Position numbers and translations under genes: made by a program. The notes under the pieces were generated by a model. The model was not told where the DNA came from. It saw only the letters and a program-made list of their open reading frames with translations, and ran no database searches. DNA of 26,773 bases from a virus. The DNA lies in IMG/VR virus record IMGVR_UViG_3300008448_000518, positions 1 to 26,773 of that record; one strand, 5' to 3'. How positions within the stretch are numbered: position 1 is the stretch's first letter; each line of letters starts with the position of its first letter. Below, in pieces: positions 1-6,338 of the stretch.

Positions 1-2
1 CG

Positions 3-341
3 GACGGTTGGGTGACTCGTGCGTTCTACGAGGATGCCGACGAGCGCATCATGCAGCGTGGGAAGTACGAGGGTATCGGTAAGAACACAGCCGCATATCT
101 ATCGACCGACGATCCAGACTTGTATCCCGTGATCCTGCGAAGCGTATTGAATGGGAACATACGGTCATCGCAGTATCGTCAGGCAAGCAGTGGGTACGAA
201 GCACAGTACGACGCAAAACGTGTGAAGGCAGCGATCCTGAAACTGCACGACACTCGTGCGGATATCTACGACATCGTGAAGGTGACTGCCGAGCCGACCA
301 TCATGGGTAACGTGGTCGATAAACCGAGACTGAACCGCTAA
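3..341 (+). CDS. Hypothetical protein, C-terminal part (5' end outside window)
   Basis: The frame is open from the first bases of the window, and residues before the GTG at 12 (Asp-Gly-Trp) read on without a stop. This is therefore most likely the 3' end of a longer gene, although a start at GTG 12 cannot be excluded. About 110 residues are visible. They are charged, mixed alpha-beta in composition, with no signal peptide, membrane segment or motif I recognise. The stop is followed by a 114-nt gap holding the promoter and operator-like sites of the next gene, so this gene probably ends an upstream transcription unit. No function can be assigned. Confidence 0.6.
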   Translation, partial: DGWVTRAFYEDADERIMQRGKYEGIGKNTAAYLSTDDPDLYPVILRSVLNGNIRSSQYRQASSGYEAQYDAKRVKAAILKLHDTRADIYDIVKVTAEPTIMGNVVDKPRLNR

Positions 342-368
342 TCAAATAGCGAACCAAACAGCATCATG

Positions 369-382
369 TAAACACGTGTTTA
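369..382. promoter_or_regulatory. Operator-like palindrome, copy 1 (even-centred)
   Basis: TAAACACGTGTTTA is a perfect 14-bp palindrome followed by TAAAT. It ends 7 nt before the -35 box of the promoter at 390-418. It shares its half-sites (TAAACA/TGTTTA) with six other copies up to 6016. Location and symmetry suggest binding by a dimeric regulator; this role is inferred. Confidence 0.6.
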
Positions 383-389
383 TAAATGC

Positions 390-418
390 TTGACTTGTGA
401 CCTGAGATCAAATATAAT
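390..418 (+). promoter_or_regulatory. Sigma70-type promoter for the MoxR/VWA module
   Basis: TTGACT (390-395) and TATAAT (413-418) are separated by exactly 17 nt, an almost consensus host sigma70 promoter. The expected start of transcription is near 425, leaving about 30 nt of leader before the ATG at 456. It is flanked by the palindrome at 369-382 and by CTAACAGTTAG at 423-433, which covers the expected start point. This is probably an early promoter read by host RNA polymerase. Confidence 0.75.
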
Positions 419-422
419 ATCT

Positions 423-433
423 CTAACAGTTAG
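423..433. promoter_or_regulatory. Second small palindrome over the transcription start
   Basis: CTAACAGTTAG is a perfect 11-bp inverted repeat centred on A428. It sits just downstream of the -10 box, where a repressor would block initiation. Its sequence differs from the TAAACA/TGTTTA family, so if functional it may bind another protein. A short palindrome like this can also arise by chance. Confidence 0.35.
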
Positions 434-455
434 ATAAACAACAACGGAGTGCATC

Positions 456-1529
456 ATGAGCGTGATTAATTTTGGTAAGACGATTTCCCTATCCGAGTTC
501 ACGACTGCCGTGTGCGAGGTAGGCCACCTAGTTACCTTGGTGGGTGAAGGCGAGATGGGTATTGGCAAGTCTGCCGTACTTAAAGAGATCGCCAAACGTA
601 TGCCGACACATCTACCTGCATACATCGACTGCACATTGCTAGACCTAGGTGACTTTGCCCTGCCGTATACCGTGGAAGAAAACGGGATGCGTGTGACTAG
701 GTTCGCACCCAATGCGCGGTTCAGATTCCACGAGGGTAAGCCCGTGATCATCATGCTCGATGAGATCGGCAAGGCGATGGGTGCGGTCAAGAACGTGCTG
801 ATGACCCTGATGAATGAGTTTCGTATCGGTGATCACTATCTGCCAGAGGGGAGTATTGTCTTTGCGACTACTAATCTAGGCGCGGAGAATCTGGGTGACT
901 TGCTGCAACCACATCAACGCAATCGTGTGTGTTCGGTACGTATCCGTAAGTCTGATGCTGATGAGTGGATCAATGACTATGCGCTGAGTAACGGGATCGT
1001 GCCTGAGATCATCGCGTGGGTTAAGCAGTTCCCGCATTGTCTTGCAGCCGGTGACGACCCATCCCAACGTGACAATCCGTATATCAATGTGATCGGTCGA
1101 GCGAACACGGGTGCTGTTGTCACACCACGTAGTCTTGAGAAGGCGAGTTACATCGCACAGCGTAGATCCGTACTTGGTGATGCGCTGACTATTAGTATGT
1201 TGTCAGGTGTGATCGGAGAGTCTGCCGCCCGCGACATGCAAGCGTTCTTCACTGTAGTAGATAAATTACCTACGTGGGATGCCATCATCGCAAGCCCAAG
1301 CACAGCGAAGTTACCGGATGACACTATCGCTCGGTGTATCTGCGTGTTCAGTGCCATCACACGAGTCGAGAAGGACACGTTGTCTAAGTGGATGACGTAC
1401 GTGAATCGCATGGACAAAGAATGGCAAGCCCTGTTTGCCAAGTCTGTAATGAAGTCACCGAAGCAAGCGTTCTGCGTGATGAACAGAGAGTTCCGCGACT
1501 GGGCGTTGGCTAATGAGTGGTTGTTCTAA
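456..1529 (+). CDS. MoxR-type AAA+ ATPase
   Basis: This 357-residue protein is a MoxR/AAA_5-type ATPase. It shows a Walker A motif GEGEMGIGKS (residues 30-39), a Walker B segment ending in LDE (about 97-103), a sensor-1 FATTN (136-140) and a basic QPHQRNR stretch near 151-157 that could hold the arginine finger. MoxR ATPases usually act with a VWA-domain partner as ATP-driven chaperones or metal-insertion machines, and the next gene encodes such a partner. The start is ATG 456, with GGAG six bases upstream. Some annotations call this family CobS because cobaltochelatase uses the same pairing, but nothing here supports cobalamin synthesis. The ATPase fold is clear; the substrate in the phage-infected cell is unknown. 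Confidence 0.88.
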   Translation: MSVINFGKTISLSEFTTAVCEVGHLVTLVGEGEMGIGKSAVLKEIAKRMPTHLPAYIDCTLLDLGDFALPYTVEENGMRVTRFAPNARFRFHEGKPVIIMLDEIGKAMGAVKNVLMTLMNEFRIGDHYLPEGSIVFATTNLGAENLGDLLQPHQRNRVCSVRIRKSDADEWINDYALSNGIVPEIIAWVKQFPHCLAAGDDPSQRDNPYINVIGRANTGAVVTPRSLEKASYIAQRRSVLGDALTISMLSGVIGESAARDMQAFFTVVDKLPTWDAIIASPSTAKLPDDTIARCICVFSAITRVEKDTLSKWMTYVNRMDKEWQALFAKSVMKSPKQAFCVMNREFRDWALANEWLF

Positions 1530-1542
1530 TAAACACTGTTTA
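1530..1542. promoter_or_regulatory. Operator-like palindrome, copy 2
   Basis: TAAACACTGTTTA is a perfect inverted repeat (6-bp arms, one central base). It starts directly after the TAA stop of the MoxR gene and lies 16 nt before the ATG of the VWA gene. Confidence 0.6.
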
Positions 1543-1558
1543 CATATCGGAGTGCAGC

Positions 1559-2713
1559 ATGAACAAGTTAACTGCTGAACAGCGTGTGCAGCGAGCGCAC
1601 GTAGCCCTGATGAACGATCCGAAGTATTGCCTGTATTCGGGCATATTCATGATCGGTAAGACCGAGGTAGATGACAACACGCCTACTGCCTGTACCAACG
1701 GGCGCGACGTTAAGTATGGCCGCAAGTTTGTAGATAAGTTGAGTGAGCAGGAGTTGCGCGGCCTGATCCTGCACGAGAACAAGCACAAAGCGTTCCGTCA
1801 TATGGAGATTTGGAAGCCGTTGTGGGACGAGAACCCGCGCCTAGCCAACATCGCTTGTGATCACGTGATCAACATTCAGATACACGACGAAGATCCGCAA
1901 GGTACATACGTGGCACTGCCGAAGGGTGGGTGCTTGGACTTCCGGTTCCGTGGCATGGATGCAAACACTGTTTACAAAATGCTCAAGGACGAGCAGGGGA
2001 AAGGTGGTGGCGGTGGCGAGGAAGGGTTTGATGAACACGACTGGGAGTCTGGTGAACAGATGACCCGCGAGGAGAAGGAGGTTCTTGCTCGTGACATTGA
2101 CCAAGCCCTGCGACAGGGTGCGATTCTGGCTGGCAAGTTGGGCGGTAACGTACCGCGTGATGTTGTCGATGCGTTGACACCGAAAGTTAATTGGCGCGAG
2201 GTGCTGCGTGAGTTCATCAAGAGCACGTGTTCGGATCGTGACGAGAGCACGTGGCGACGACCAGCCCGTAGGTGGATCGGCCAAGATGTCTACATGCCAT
2301 CAAGTATCTCAACGGCAGTTGGCAAGATCGTGGTTGCCATTGATACGTCAGGCTCTATTGATGGGGCGATGATCGGTCAGTTCTTAGGCGAGATGAAGGC
2401 TATCTGCGATACCGTCAAGCCCGAGACTTTGGAGTTGATGTATTGGGATACGACTGTGTGTCGGCACGAGACGTACGACCGCAATTCATTCGACAACATC
2501 TTGAGATCAACTAAACCTGCGGGTGGTGGCGGCACTGACCCACGGTGTGTGTCGGAGTACGTACGTGAGAAGAACATGAAGCCCGAGTGCATCGTCATGC
2601 TGACCGATGGTGAGGTGTACGCATGGGGTGACACGTGGCCGTGTCCTGTGCTGTGGGCGATTACAACAAAAGGTATTACCGCACCTGTTGGCAAGTCGGT
2701 AACGATTGAATAA
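1559..2713 (+). CDS. VWA-domain protein with HExxH metallopeptidase-like N-terminus (DUF2201-like)
   Basis: The 384-residue product has two parts. The N-terminal half contains HENKH (residues 72-76), an HExxH zinc-site signature as in the putative metallopeptidase domain found with DUF2201. After a Gly-rich, acidic linker (about 145-165), the C-terminal half is a von Willebrand A domain with a complete MIDAS set: DTSGS near 262-266, a Thr in GGGGTDP near 326 and Asp in LTDGE near 350. The start chosen is ATG 1559, preceded by GGAGTGCAGC. An earlier in-frame start at 1517 would overlap the ATPase gene and lacks this site. It is the expected partner of the MoxR ATPase, probably as a metal-dependent adaptor. 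Whether the HExxH half is an active protease is unknown. Confidence 0.85.
   Translation: MNKLTAEQRVQRAHVALMNDPKYCLYSGIFMIGKTEVDDNTPTACTNGRDVKYGRKFVDKLSEQELRGLILHENKHKAFRHMEIWKPLWDENPRLANIACDHVINIQIHDEDPQGTYVALPKGGCLDFRFRGMDANTVYKMLKDEQGKGGGGGEEGFDEHDWESGEQMTREEKEVLARDIDQALRQGAILAGKLGGNVPRDVVDALTPKVNWREVLREFIKSTCSDRDESTWRRPARRWIGQDVYMPSSISTAVGKIVVAIDTSGSIDGAMIGQFLGEMKAICDTVKPETLELMYWDTTVCRHETYDRNSFDNILRSTKPAGGGGTDPRCVSEYVREKNMKPECIVMLTDGEVYAWGDTWPCPVLWAITTKGITAPVGKSVTIE
1962..1974. repeat. Intragenic copy 3 of the TAAACA/TGTTTA palindrome
   Basis: CAAACACTGTTTA lies inside the VWA gene and differs from the intergenic sites by one base in the left arm. It codes for part of Asp-Ala-Asn-Thr-Val-Tyr, so coding constraint may have cost it the symmetry. 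Confidence 0.45.
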
Positions 2714-2723
2714 ACACTGTTTA
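2711..2723. promoter_or_regulatory. Operator-like palindrome, copy 4
   Basis: TAAACACTGTTTA begins with the TAA stop codon of the VWA gene. It is followed by TAAAT and lies 18 nt before the ATG at 2742. The right edge reads TATAAAT, which resembles a -10 box, but no -35 box lies at a suitable distance. Confidence 0.6.
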
Positions 2724-2741
2724 TAAATAGGAGAGTGCATC

Positions 2742-3563
2742 ATGATTCAGAATAGTGCAGTGCTTGTTGACCTGAACATCTCTGTGTGGACTGGTCGCAA
2801 GATGGACAAACGTGTGTCCGAGCAAGTCGATGCGTCTAACAATACGCGAGCGCGAGCCGGTAACTATCACAAAAAACTACTTGCTGGAACCGAGGCGTTG
2901 GATGGGTTGCATCGTGTGGTTGGGCTTGTGCGTCAGTGGCACTACGACAATACGTTGCCGTGGGCTGATAACGGTACGCGCCTGTTGTCTATGGCTAACT
3001 TCTTTGACTACAAGGCATCGCTTGGTGACTTCAAGTCTCAGTTCCATGCGGCGGCTGATGACTTCTACGCACAGTACAACGACCTTGTGAGTGCGGCTGC
3101 GTTCACGTTGGGTGACCTGTTCAATCCGAATGACTACCCGTCCATCGACGAGATCCGACGCAAGAACAGTTTCAAGTACGTGTTCAGCCCTGTACCTGAT
3201 GCGGGTGACTTCCGTGTTGACATCCCGAATGAGTACCGCGAGGAGTTACAGAAGATATCGGATGAGCGTGTCAATGTTGCGATGAAGGACGCATGGGATC
3301 GGCTGCATGACTGCCTGAAACATATGTCCGAGAAGTTGGCAGGTGATGAGAAGCAGGTGTTCCGTGACACGTTGGTGACTAACGCGACTGACTTGTGTTC
3401 GATCCTGACCAAGTTGAACGTGACCAACGACGCTAAGTTGGAGCAAGCGCGTCAACAGTTGGAGTCTGCGTTGGTCGGTGTCGATGCCAAGGACTTACGT
3501 AAGAGCGAGGGTATTCGCCACGAGGTCAAGACTCGCGTCGATGAAATCCTGAGTATGTTTTAA
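2742..3563 (+). CDS. DUF3150-like protein of the MoxR/VWA module
   Basis: The product is 273 residues, predicted soluble and largely helical. Its N-terminal pattern, a hydrophobic strand then DLNISVWTGRKMDK (residues 10-23), resembles the start of DUF3150 proteins as I recall them. The gene's position beside a MoxR ATPase and a VWA protein is the usual context of that family in phages and integrative elements. The C-terminal third is rich in Lys/Glu/Gln and looks coiled. The start is ATG 2742 with GGAGAGTGCATC in front. DUF3150 has no known activity; a structural or substrate role in the ATPase complex is inference. The family assignment rests on recall and context, without a search. Confidence 0.7.
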   Translation: MIQNSAVLVDLNISVWTGRKMDKRVSEQVDASNNTRARAGNYHKKLLAGTEALDGLHRVVGLVRQWHYDNTLPWADNGTRLLSMANFFDYKASLGDFKSQFHAAADDFYAQYNDLVSAAAFTLGDLFNPNDYPSIDEIRRKNSFKYVFSPVPDAGDFRVDIPNEYREELQKISDERVNVAMKDAWDRLHDCLKHMSEKLAGDEKQVFRDTLVTNATDLCSILTKLNVTNDAKLEQARQQLESALVGVDAKDLRKSEGIRHEVKTRVDEILSMF

Positions 3564-3570
3564 GGAGGTG
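3562..3570 (+). promoter_or_regulatory. Unusually strong ribosome binding site
   Basis: AAGGAGGTG is an uninterrupted match to the anti-Shine-Dalgarno end of 16S rRNA. It overlaps the TAA stop of the DUF3150-like gene and sits four bases before ATG 3575. This predicts strong, coupled translation of the small downstream protein. Confidence 0.7.
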
Positions 3571-3574
3571 TGAG

Positions 3575-3829
3575 ATGAAGAACTACATTGCAAAGATCGA
3601 AGAGATCAACGGTGGTATGGAATACAAAACAGAGTTTCTGTTTACCACGAAAAAAGATTCGTGGGCGTATGGCAACAAGGTCGCTGCCGACTGGCGTAGT
3701 GGTAACTCTGACTACGACAGCAACGTGGGCGGGTACTGGAACGAGGAAACAATAATCCGGTTGGACACGGTACACGAAGTGCCGCCCGAAGATTTTGAAG
3801 TGCTACGCAAATACCTACCCGTACTGTAA
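3575..3829 (+). CDS. Small hypothetical protein (84 aa)
   Basis: This 84-residue protein has no recognised domain. It is acidic and aromatic-rich, with an N-terminal strand-like segment (MKNYIAKIEEI) and a central Gly/Asp/Asn/Tyr-rich part. There is no signal peptide, membrane segment or cysteine. It has the strongest ribosome binding site of the window and lies only 11 nt after the DUF3150-like gene. Its stop codon is the first three bases of another copy of the operator-like palindrome. It probably belongs to the same transcription unit as the MoxR/VWA genes. Confidence 0.75.
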   Translation: MKNYIAKIEEINGGMEYKTEFLFTTKKDSWAYGNKVAADWRSGNSDYDSNVGGYWNEETIIRLDTVHEVPPEDFEVLRKYLPVL

Positions 3830-3839
3830 ACACTGTTTA
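3827..3839. promoter_or_regulatory. Operator-like palindrome, copy 5
   Basis: TAAACACTGTTTA again begins with the stop codon of the preceding gene. It is followed by TAAAT and stands 16 nt before the GTG start at 3856. Spacing and flanks match copies 2 and 4 closely. Confidence 0.6.
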
Positions 3840-3855
3840 TAAATGGAGAACTAAA

Positions 3856-4650
3856 GTGCTTAACATTATCGAAGGACAAACGGCAGTGGCCAAGAGTGCC
3901 ACACTCGAAGCACTCATAAAGGGGTTGGCACGTACCCACTACAGCCGATATCCCGTCAATGCGAGATGGCTTACCCACGAACGTGTTCAGTTCTGTGATC
4001 CTCGCTGCCCTAGTTTTGATCTGGGTGAGTTGCTGGTGGGCGACGGCGGCGTCAAGATCTACAGCCCGTTGATTACCAACAACAAGTTTAGAGAAAACAC
4101 TTCAGCTTACAATTCTAAAAAGACAAGTGATCTGAAGAAGATGCGTATGTGGCTGAAGGAATACGTGAAGTGTATGACCCCCGAGCAAATTGCCAGAGAA
4201 AGCGCAGACCGTAAGAACACTGCTTATTACGGTTGGGTACTCGAAGCACAGAACGAAGTTGAGAATCGTATTGGGCAAATGTATGCGTCCAAGGATGAGA
4301 TACTTTTTGATGCGGCTACTTACTTTGAGACCGGTGTTGCGTACTCAACGAAAGTGTTTGTCAACATGAATAGACCTGAAGTTGCAGAAGGACTGAAGGA
4401 GTACGCCATCCGTAAGCGTGAGCCTCGTCCAAATGTGTTCGTACTGATGAACCCTGACAACGTGGTAAATATGTTCGACACTAAAGACAACGGGTTTGTG
4501 AAGACGTTTACCGAACGTGAGCCAACTACGTATGACAATCTTGCAGTTGACCTGCGCGAGAAGATTGCGATCCTGCGCCTGTCTGAGATGAAGAAGATCA
4601 TTCCGCAGGTTGGTGTGCGTGAGACAGAGTGTTGCTTTTGGTTAGCGTAA
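3856..4650 (+). CDS. Hypothetical protein (264 aa), end of the MoxR/VWA module
   Basis: The 264-residue product starts at GTG 3856 with GGAG eight bases upstream (3845-3848). The N-terminus (MLNIIEGQTAVAKSATLEAL) resembles the first strand and Walker-A-like loop of a small ATPase, but the GxxxxGK[ST] spacing is not met: GQTAVAKS has Ala in place of the final Gly. A degenerate P-loop or a chance match are both possible. A long charged middle part follows, then LRPNVF-like strands (FVLMNP near 197-202) that may form a Rossmann-like core. There are no membrane segments. It is separated from the 84-residue gene by the repeated palindrome, which suggests shared control. I do not recognise the family. 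Confidence 0.75.
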   Translation: MLNIIEGQTAVAKSATLEALIKGLARTHYSRYPVNARWLTHERVQFCDPRCPSFDLGELLVGDGGVKIYSPLITNNKFRENTSAYNSKKTSDLKKMRMWLKEYVKCMTPEQIARESADRKNTAYYGWVLEAQNEVENRIGQMYASKDEILFDAATYFETGVAYSTKVFVNMNRPEVAEGLKEYAIRKREPRPNVFVLMNPDNVVNMFDTKDNGFVKTFTEREPTTYDNLAVDLREKIAILRLSEMKKIIPQVGVRETECCFWLA

Positions 4651-4653
4651 CTG

Positions 4654-4682
4654 TTGTAATCGGGTCAAAGGTATGATATTAT
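4654..4682 (+). promoter_or_regulatory. Possible promoter upstream of the 98-aa gene
   Basis: TTGTAA (4654-4659) and TATTAT (4677-4682) are 17 nt apart, matching sigma70 at four and five of six positions. The predicted start lies about at the ATG at 4689, and no Shine-Dalgarno sequence precedes that ATG, so the transcript could be leaderless. Confidence 0.4.
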
Positions 4683-4688
4683 TTAACA

Positions 4689-4985
4689 ATGACCAAACAA
4701 AAAGACAAGTGGTTGTTGAGTGCCAGCATACAACCCAACGGGGATATGTATCCGTTCTACACATTGATTGATCACACGAAGATGCACTCGGCTAGATTCC
4801 ATACAGATAAACACTGTTTACCTAATGAGATCCAAGAACGAGTGGCGTTGATGCGTATCAAGCGTGGTGACTACACACCTACTAACCTAGGTAAGTGGAT
4901 AGGCGAGAGACATTTTGTAGTTGTGCTAGACAAAGACGAGTATCACAACCTACTGGAGATAGTCAGTGGCTACACCGGAAAGTAA
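4689..4985 (+). CDS. Hypothetical protein (98 aa)
   Basis: This is a basic 98-residue protein of unknown family. It appears to be an alpha-beta protein with strand-like segments at the N-terminus (KWLLSASI) and near the C-terminus (HFVVVLD). There is no signal peptide or membrane span. No ribosome binding site is visible before ATG 4689, unlike its neighbours; the nearest upstream signal is a candidate promoter whose start point would fall on the ATG. A copy of the TAAACACTGTTTA palindrome lies inside the gene at 4808-4820. Its last 20 bases overlap the start of the VRR-NUC gene, suggesting translational coupling. Confidence 0.7.
   Translation: MTKQKDKWLLSASIQPNGDMYPFYTLIDHTKMHSARFHTDKHCLPNEIQERVALMRIKRGDYTPTNLGKWIGERHFVVVLDKDEYHNLLEIVSGYTGK
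4808..4820. repeat. Intragenic copy 6 of the palindrome
   Basis: TAAACACTGTTTA occurs perfectly within the 98-aa gene, in a different reading frame from copy 3. It encodes Lys-His-Cys-Leu here, so protein-sequence conservation does not explain its recurrence. Confidence 0.5.
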
Positions 4986-5322
4986 GGTAAAGAAAAAGGT
5001 ATACGAGTTGTTCGATGAGTACGGTAGCAACTCGTACCGAATTACCCCGACTACTGGTGGGTATGGATCATCTGGTGCGCCTGACATCGTGGTTTGCTTT
5101 TTCGGTAAGTATGTAGGCATCGAATGTAAGGCAGGCAAAGGTAAACCAACTGCCCTACAGATGAAGAACCTACAAAACATTGTGAAGGCAGGCGGCTATG
5201 CGTACGTAGTGAACGAGAGGTCTGTCGGTGTATTCGCGCTGATTCTTTCGGGGATACTGTCGAAGCCTAACCCTGCACCACAACCAGAAGTATCTGACCT
5301 GACCCGTGAATACGAGAACTAA
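4966..5322 (+). CDS. VRR-NUC domain nuclease
   Basis: This 118-residue protein matches the small stand-alone VRR-NUC family of the PD-(D/E)xK nuclease superfamily. The core is GAPDIVV (residues 37-43, Asp40) and GIECKAG (51-57, Glu53 and Lys55), followed by a conserved Gln (65) and an AGGYAYVV strand. Phage and eukaryotic (FAN1) members cut branched or flapped DNA; a role in resolving replication or recombination structures is inferred. The start is GTG 4966 with GGAG seven bases upstream, overlapping the previous gene by 20 nt. The protein has the full domain and all catalytic residues. The tail after about residue 100 is Pro-rich and probably disordered. Confidence 0.88.
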   Translation: MATPESKVKKKVYELFDEYGSNSYRITPTTGGYGSSGAPDIVVCFFGKYVGIECKAGKGKPTALQMKNLQNIVKAGGYAYVVNERSVGVFALILSGILSKPNPAPQPEVSDLTREYEN

Positions 5323-5551
5323 AACAAGCAAGGGCGTAGCCCGTAGGATCATGCGACTGGCGGTGTCCAAGTTTGCCATTAGCGTACTGGACATCATGAA
5401 GACGTATCGGTTCACGGAGCGACACGCCAGAAGATATCTGCAATGGATGCAGGACGAGGGGCTGATATATCTGCGATACAAGCAGGACGGCTACTTTTAT
5501 TACTCAGTAACTAGGAACAAACGCGATGAAGTCATTACAAAAATTCGATAA
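5306..5551 (+). CDS. Small winged-helix-like DNA-binding protein
   Basis: The product is up to 81 residues and very basic at its N-terminus. The segment from about residue 23 to 70 (VSKFAISVLDIMK, then HARRYLQWMQDEGLIYLRY, then FYYSVT) reads as helix, recognition helix and beta-wing of a winged helix-turn-helix. The start is uncertain. GTG 5306 overlaps the nuclease gene and has no clear ribosome site. ATG 5351, preceded by AGGA, would give 66 residues and retain the whole winged helix. A role as a regulator or a DNA-end or ssDNA-binding accessory protein is inference. Confidence 0.65.
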   Translation: MNTRTKTSKGVARRIMRLAVSKFAISVLDIMKTYRFTERHARRYLQWMQDEGLIYLRYKQDGYFYYSVTRNKRDEVITKIR

Positions 5552-5831
5552 GGCACTGAAGGTAGCCGCCGAGTATGGGATGGACGGCGTGGACATGCAC
5601 ATTCTTTCAGACATAACCAGCCAGCAGATTGTGAGCGGCGAGGCAACTATCATGCAGTTCTCTGACGGGCGGCCTTACGCATCGTTTGGAACCATCCATG
5701 CGCGCATCAAACGCATGGTGAAAAGCGGCATCCTGACCAAGCGGGTCAAGGAGGACAACCAGCGGTACAAGTTGCTGGAGAGTGGACCGAAGTACGAAGA
5801 GTTTGTCGATAAGTTATATAAAGTTCTTTAA
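5526..5831 (+). CDS. Winged-helix-like protein (101 aa)
   Basis: This 101-residue protein begins at ATG 5526 inside the end of the preceding gene (26-nt overlap). Its middle region (GTIHARIKRMVKSGILTKR, residues about 54-72) has the pattern of a recognition helix followed by a loop and strand of a MarR- or PadR-like winged helix, and the C-terminus is helical. It follows another winged-helix-like gene, but the two are not obviously alike in sequence. It may be a transcription regulator. Target and ligand are unknown. Confidence 0.65.
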   Translation: MKSLQKFDKALKVAAEYGMDGVDMHILSDITSQQIVSGEATIMQFSDGRPYASFGTIHARIKRMVKSGILTKRVKEDNQRYKLLESGPKYEEFVDKLYKVL

Positions 5832-5849
5832 CACACAAGGAGACTAGAG

Positions 5850-6338
5850 ATGAAAACAAAACAAACTAAAGCACAACGTATCAATGCAATGACCGCAAAG
5901 TATCCCGACATGAAGCCGAGGGAGATTGCGAAGCGGTTGGGTATTGATATAGGTCTGGTGTACCAAGTCCGGTACGAGACAAAGAAGAACAGTGAATTTG
6001 TAAACACGGTGTTTACAAAAGCGAAGAAGGAACCGTCGAGGGTCATTGAAGAAGTAACAGAGATGAAGAAGGTGTTGGACGAGTTGGACAAGATTAAAGA
6101 CAGACCTAAATACCGACTAGCCTCTGCACAAACCGACCCCGTAAACCATCCCCCGCACTACAAGGCCGGTGGCATCGAGACTATCGACTTCATCGAAGCG
6201 AAGGATTTGAACTACCGATTGGGCAACGTCATCAAGTACGTAAGCCGAGCGGGAAAGAAAGACTCCGACCCCGTGCAGGATCTGGAGAAGGCAGCGTGGT
6301 ACTTGCAACGTGAGATCGCAGCGAGGAAGAACGCATGA
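5850..6338 (+). CDS. HTH domain fused to DUF3310 (T7 gp1.7-like nucleotide kinase domain)
   Basis: The 162-residue product has two parts. Residues about 20-45 (MKPREIAKRLGIDIGLVYQV) form a helix-turn-helix. Residues about 96-158 match DUF3310: DPVNHPPHYKAGGIETIDFI, then GNVIKYVSRAGKK, then DLEKAAWYLQREI. DUF3310 is the region shared with T7 gp1.7, a small nucleotide kinase. Stand-alone versions are common in phages; the N-terminal DNA-binding addition is less usual. A Lys/Glu-rich linker joins the two. The most extended copy of the palindrome (6000-6016) falls in that linker, so the protein might bind its own gene; this is speculation. ATG 5850 has a good AAGGAG site. Confidence 0.82.
   Translation: MKTKQTKAQRINAMTAKYPDMKPREIAKRLGIDIGLVYQVRYETKKNSEFVNTVFTKAKKEPSRVIEEVTEMKKVLDELDKIKDRPKYRLASAQTDPVNHPPHYKAGGIETIDFIEAKDLNYRLGNVIKYVSRAGKKDSDPVQDLEKAAWYLQREIAARKNA
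6000..6016. repeat. Intragenic copy 7 of the palindrome (longest arms)
   Basis: GTAAACACGGTGTTTAC has perfect 8-bp arms around one base, the most extended symmetry of the family. It lies in the linker region of the HTH-DUF3310 gene. Confidence 0.55.

Noticed and set aside
1841-2284. 147-residue antisense frame under the VWA gene
   Set aside because: The sense strand has an intact VWA protein with its full motif set. The antisense frame has no ribosome site or motif.
456-2713. CobS/CobT cobaltochelatase annotation
   Set aside because: The ATPase-VWA pairing is shared by many unrelated systems, and no cobalamin gene is nearby.
2705-2728. TATAAAT after the palindrome as the -10 box of a sigma70 promoter
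   Set aside because: No -35-like hexamer lies 15-19 nt upstream at copies 4 and 5. A phage-specific promoter remains possible but is unproven.
2711-3844. Palindromes read as Rho-independent terminators
   Set aside because: Arms are A/T-rich with one-base centres, so RNA hairpins would be weak, and no T tract follows. DNA-level sites are more likely.
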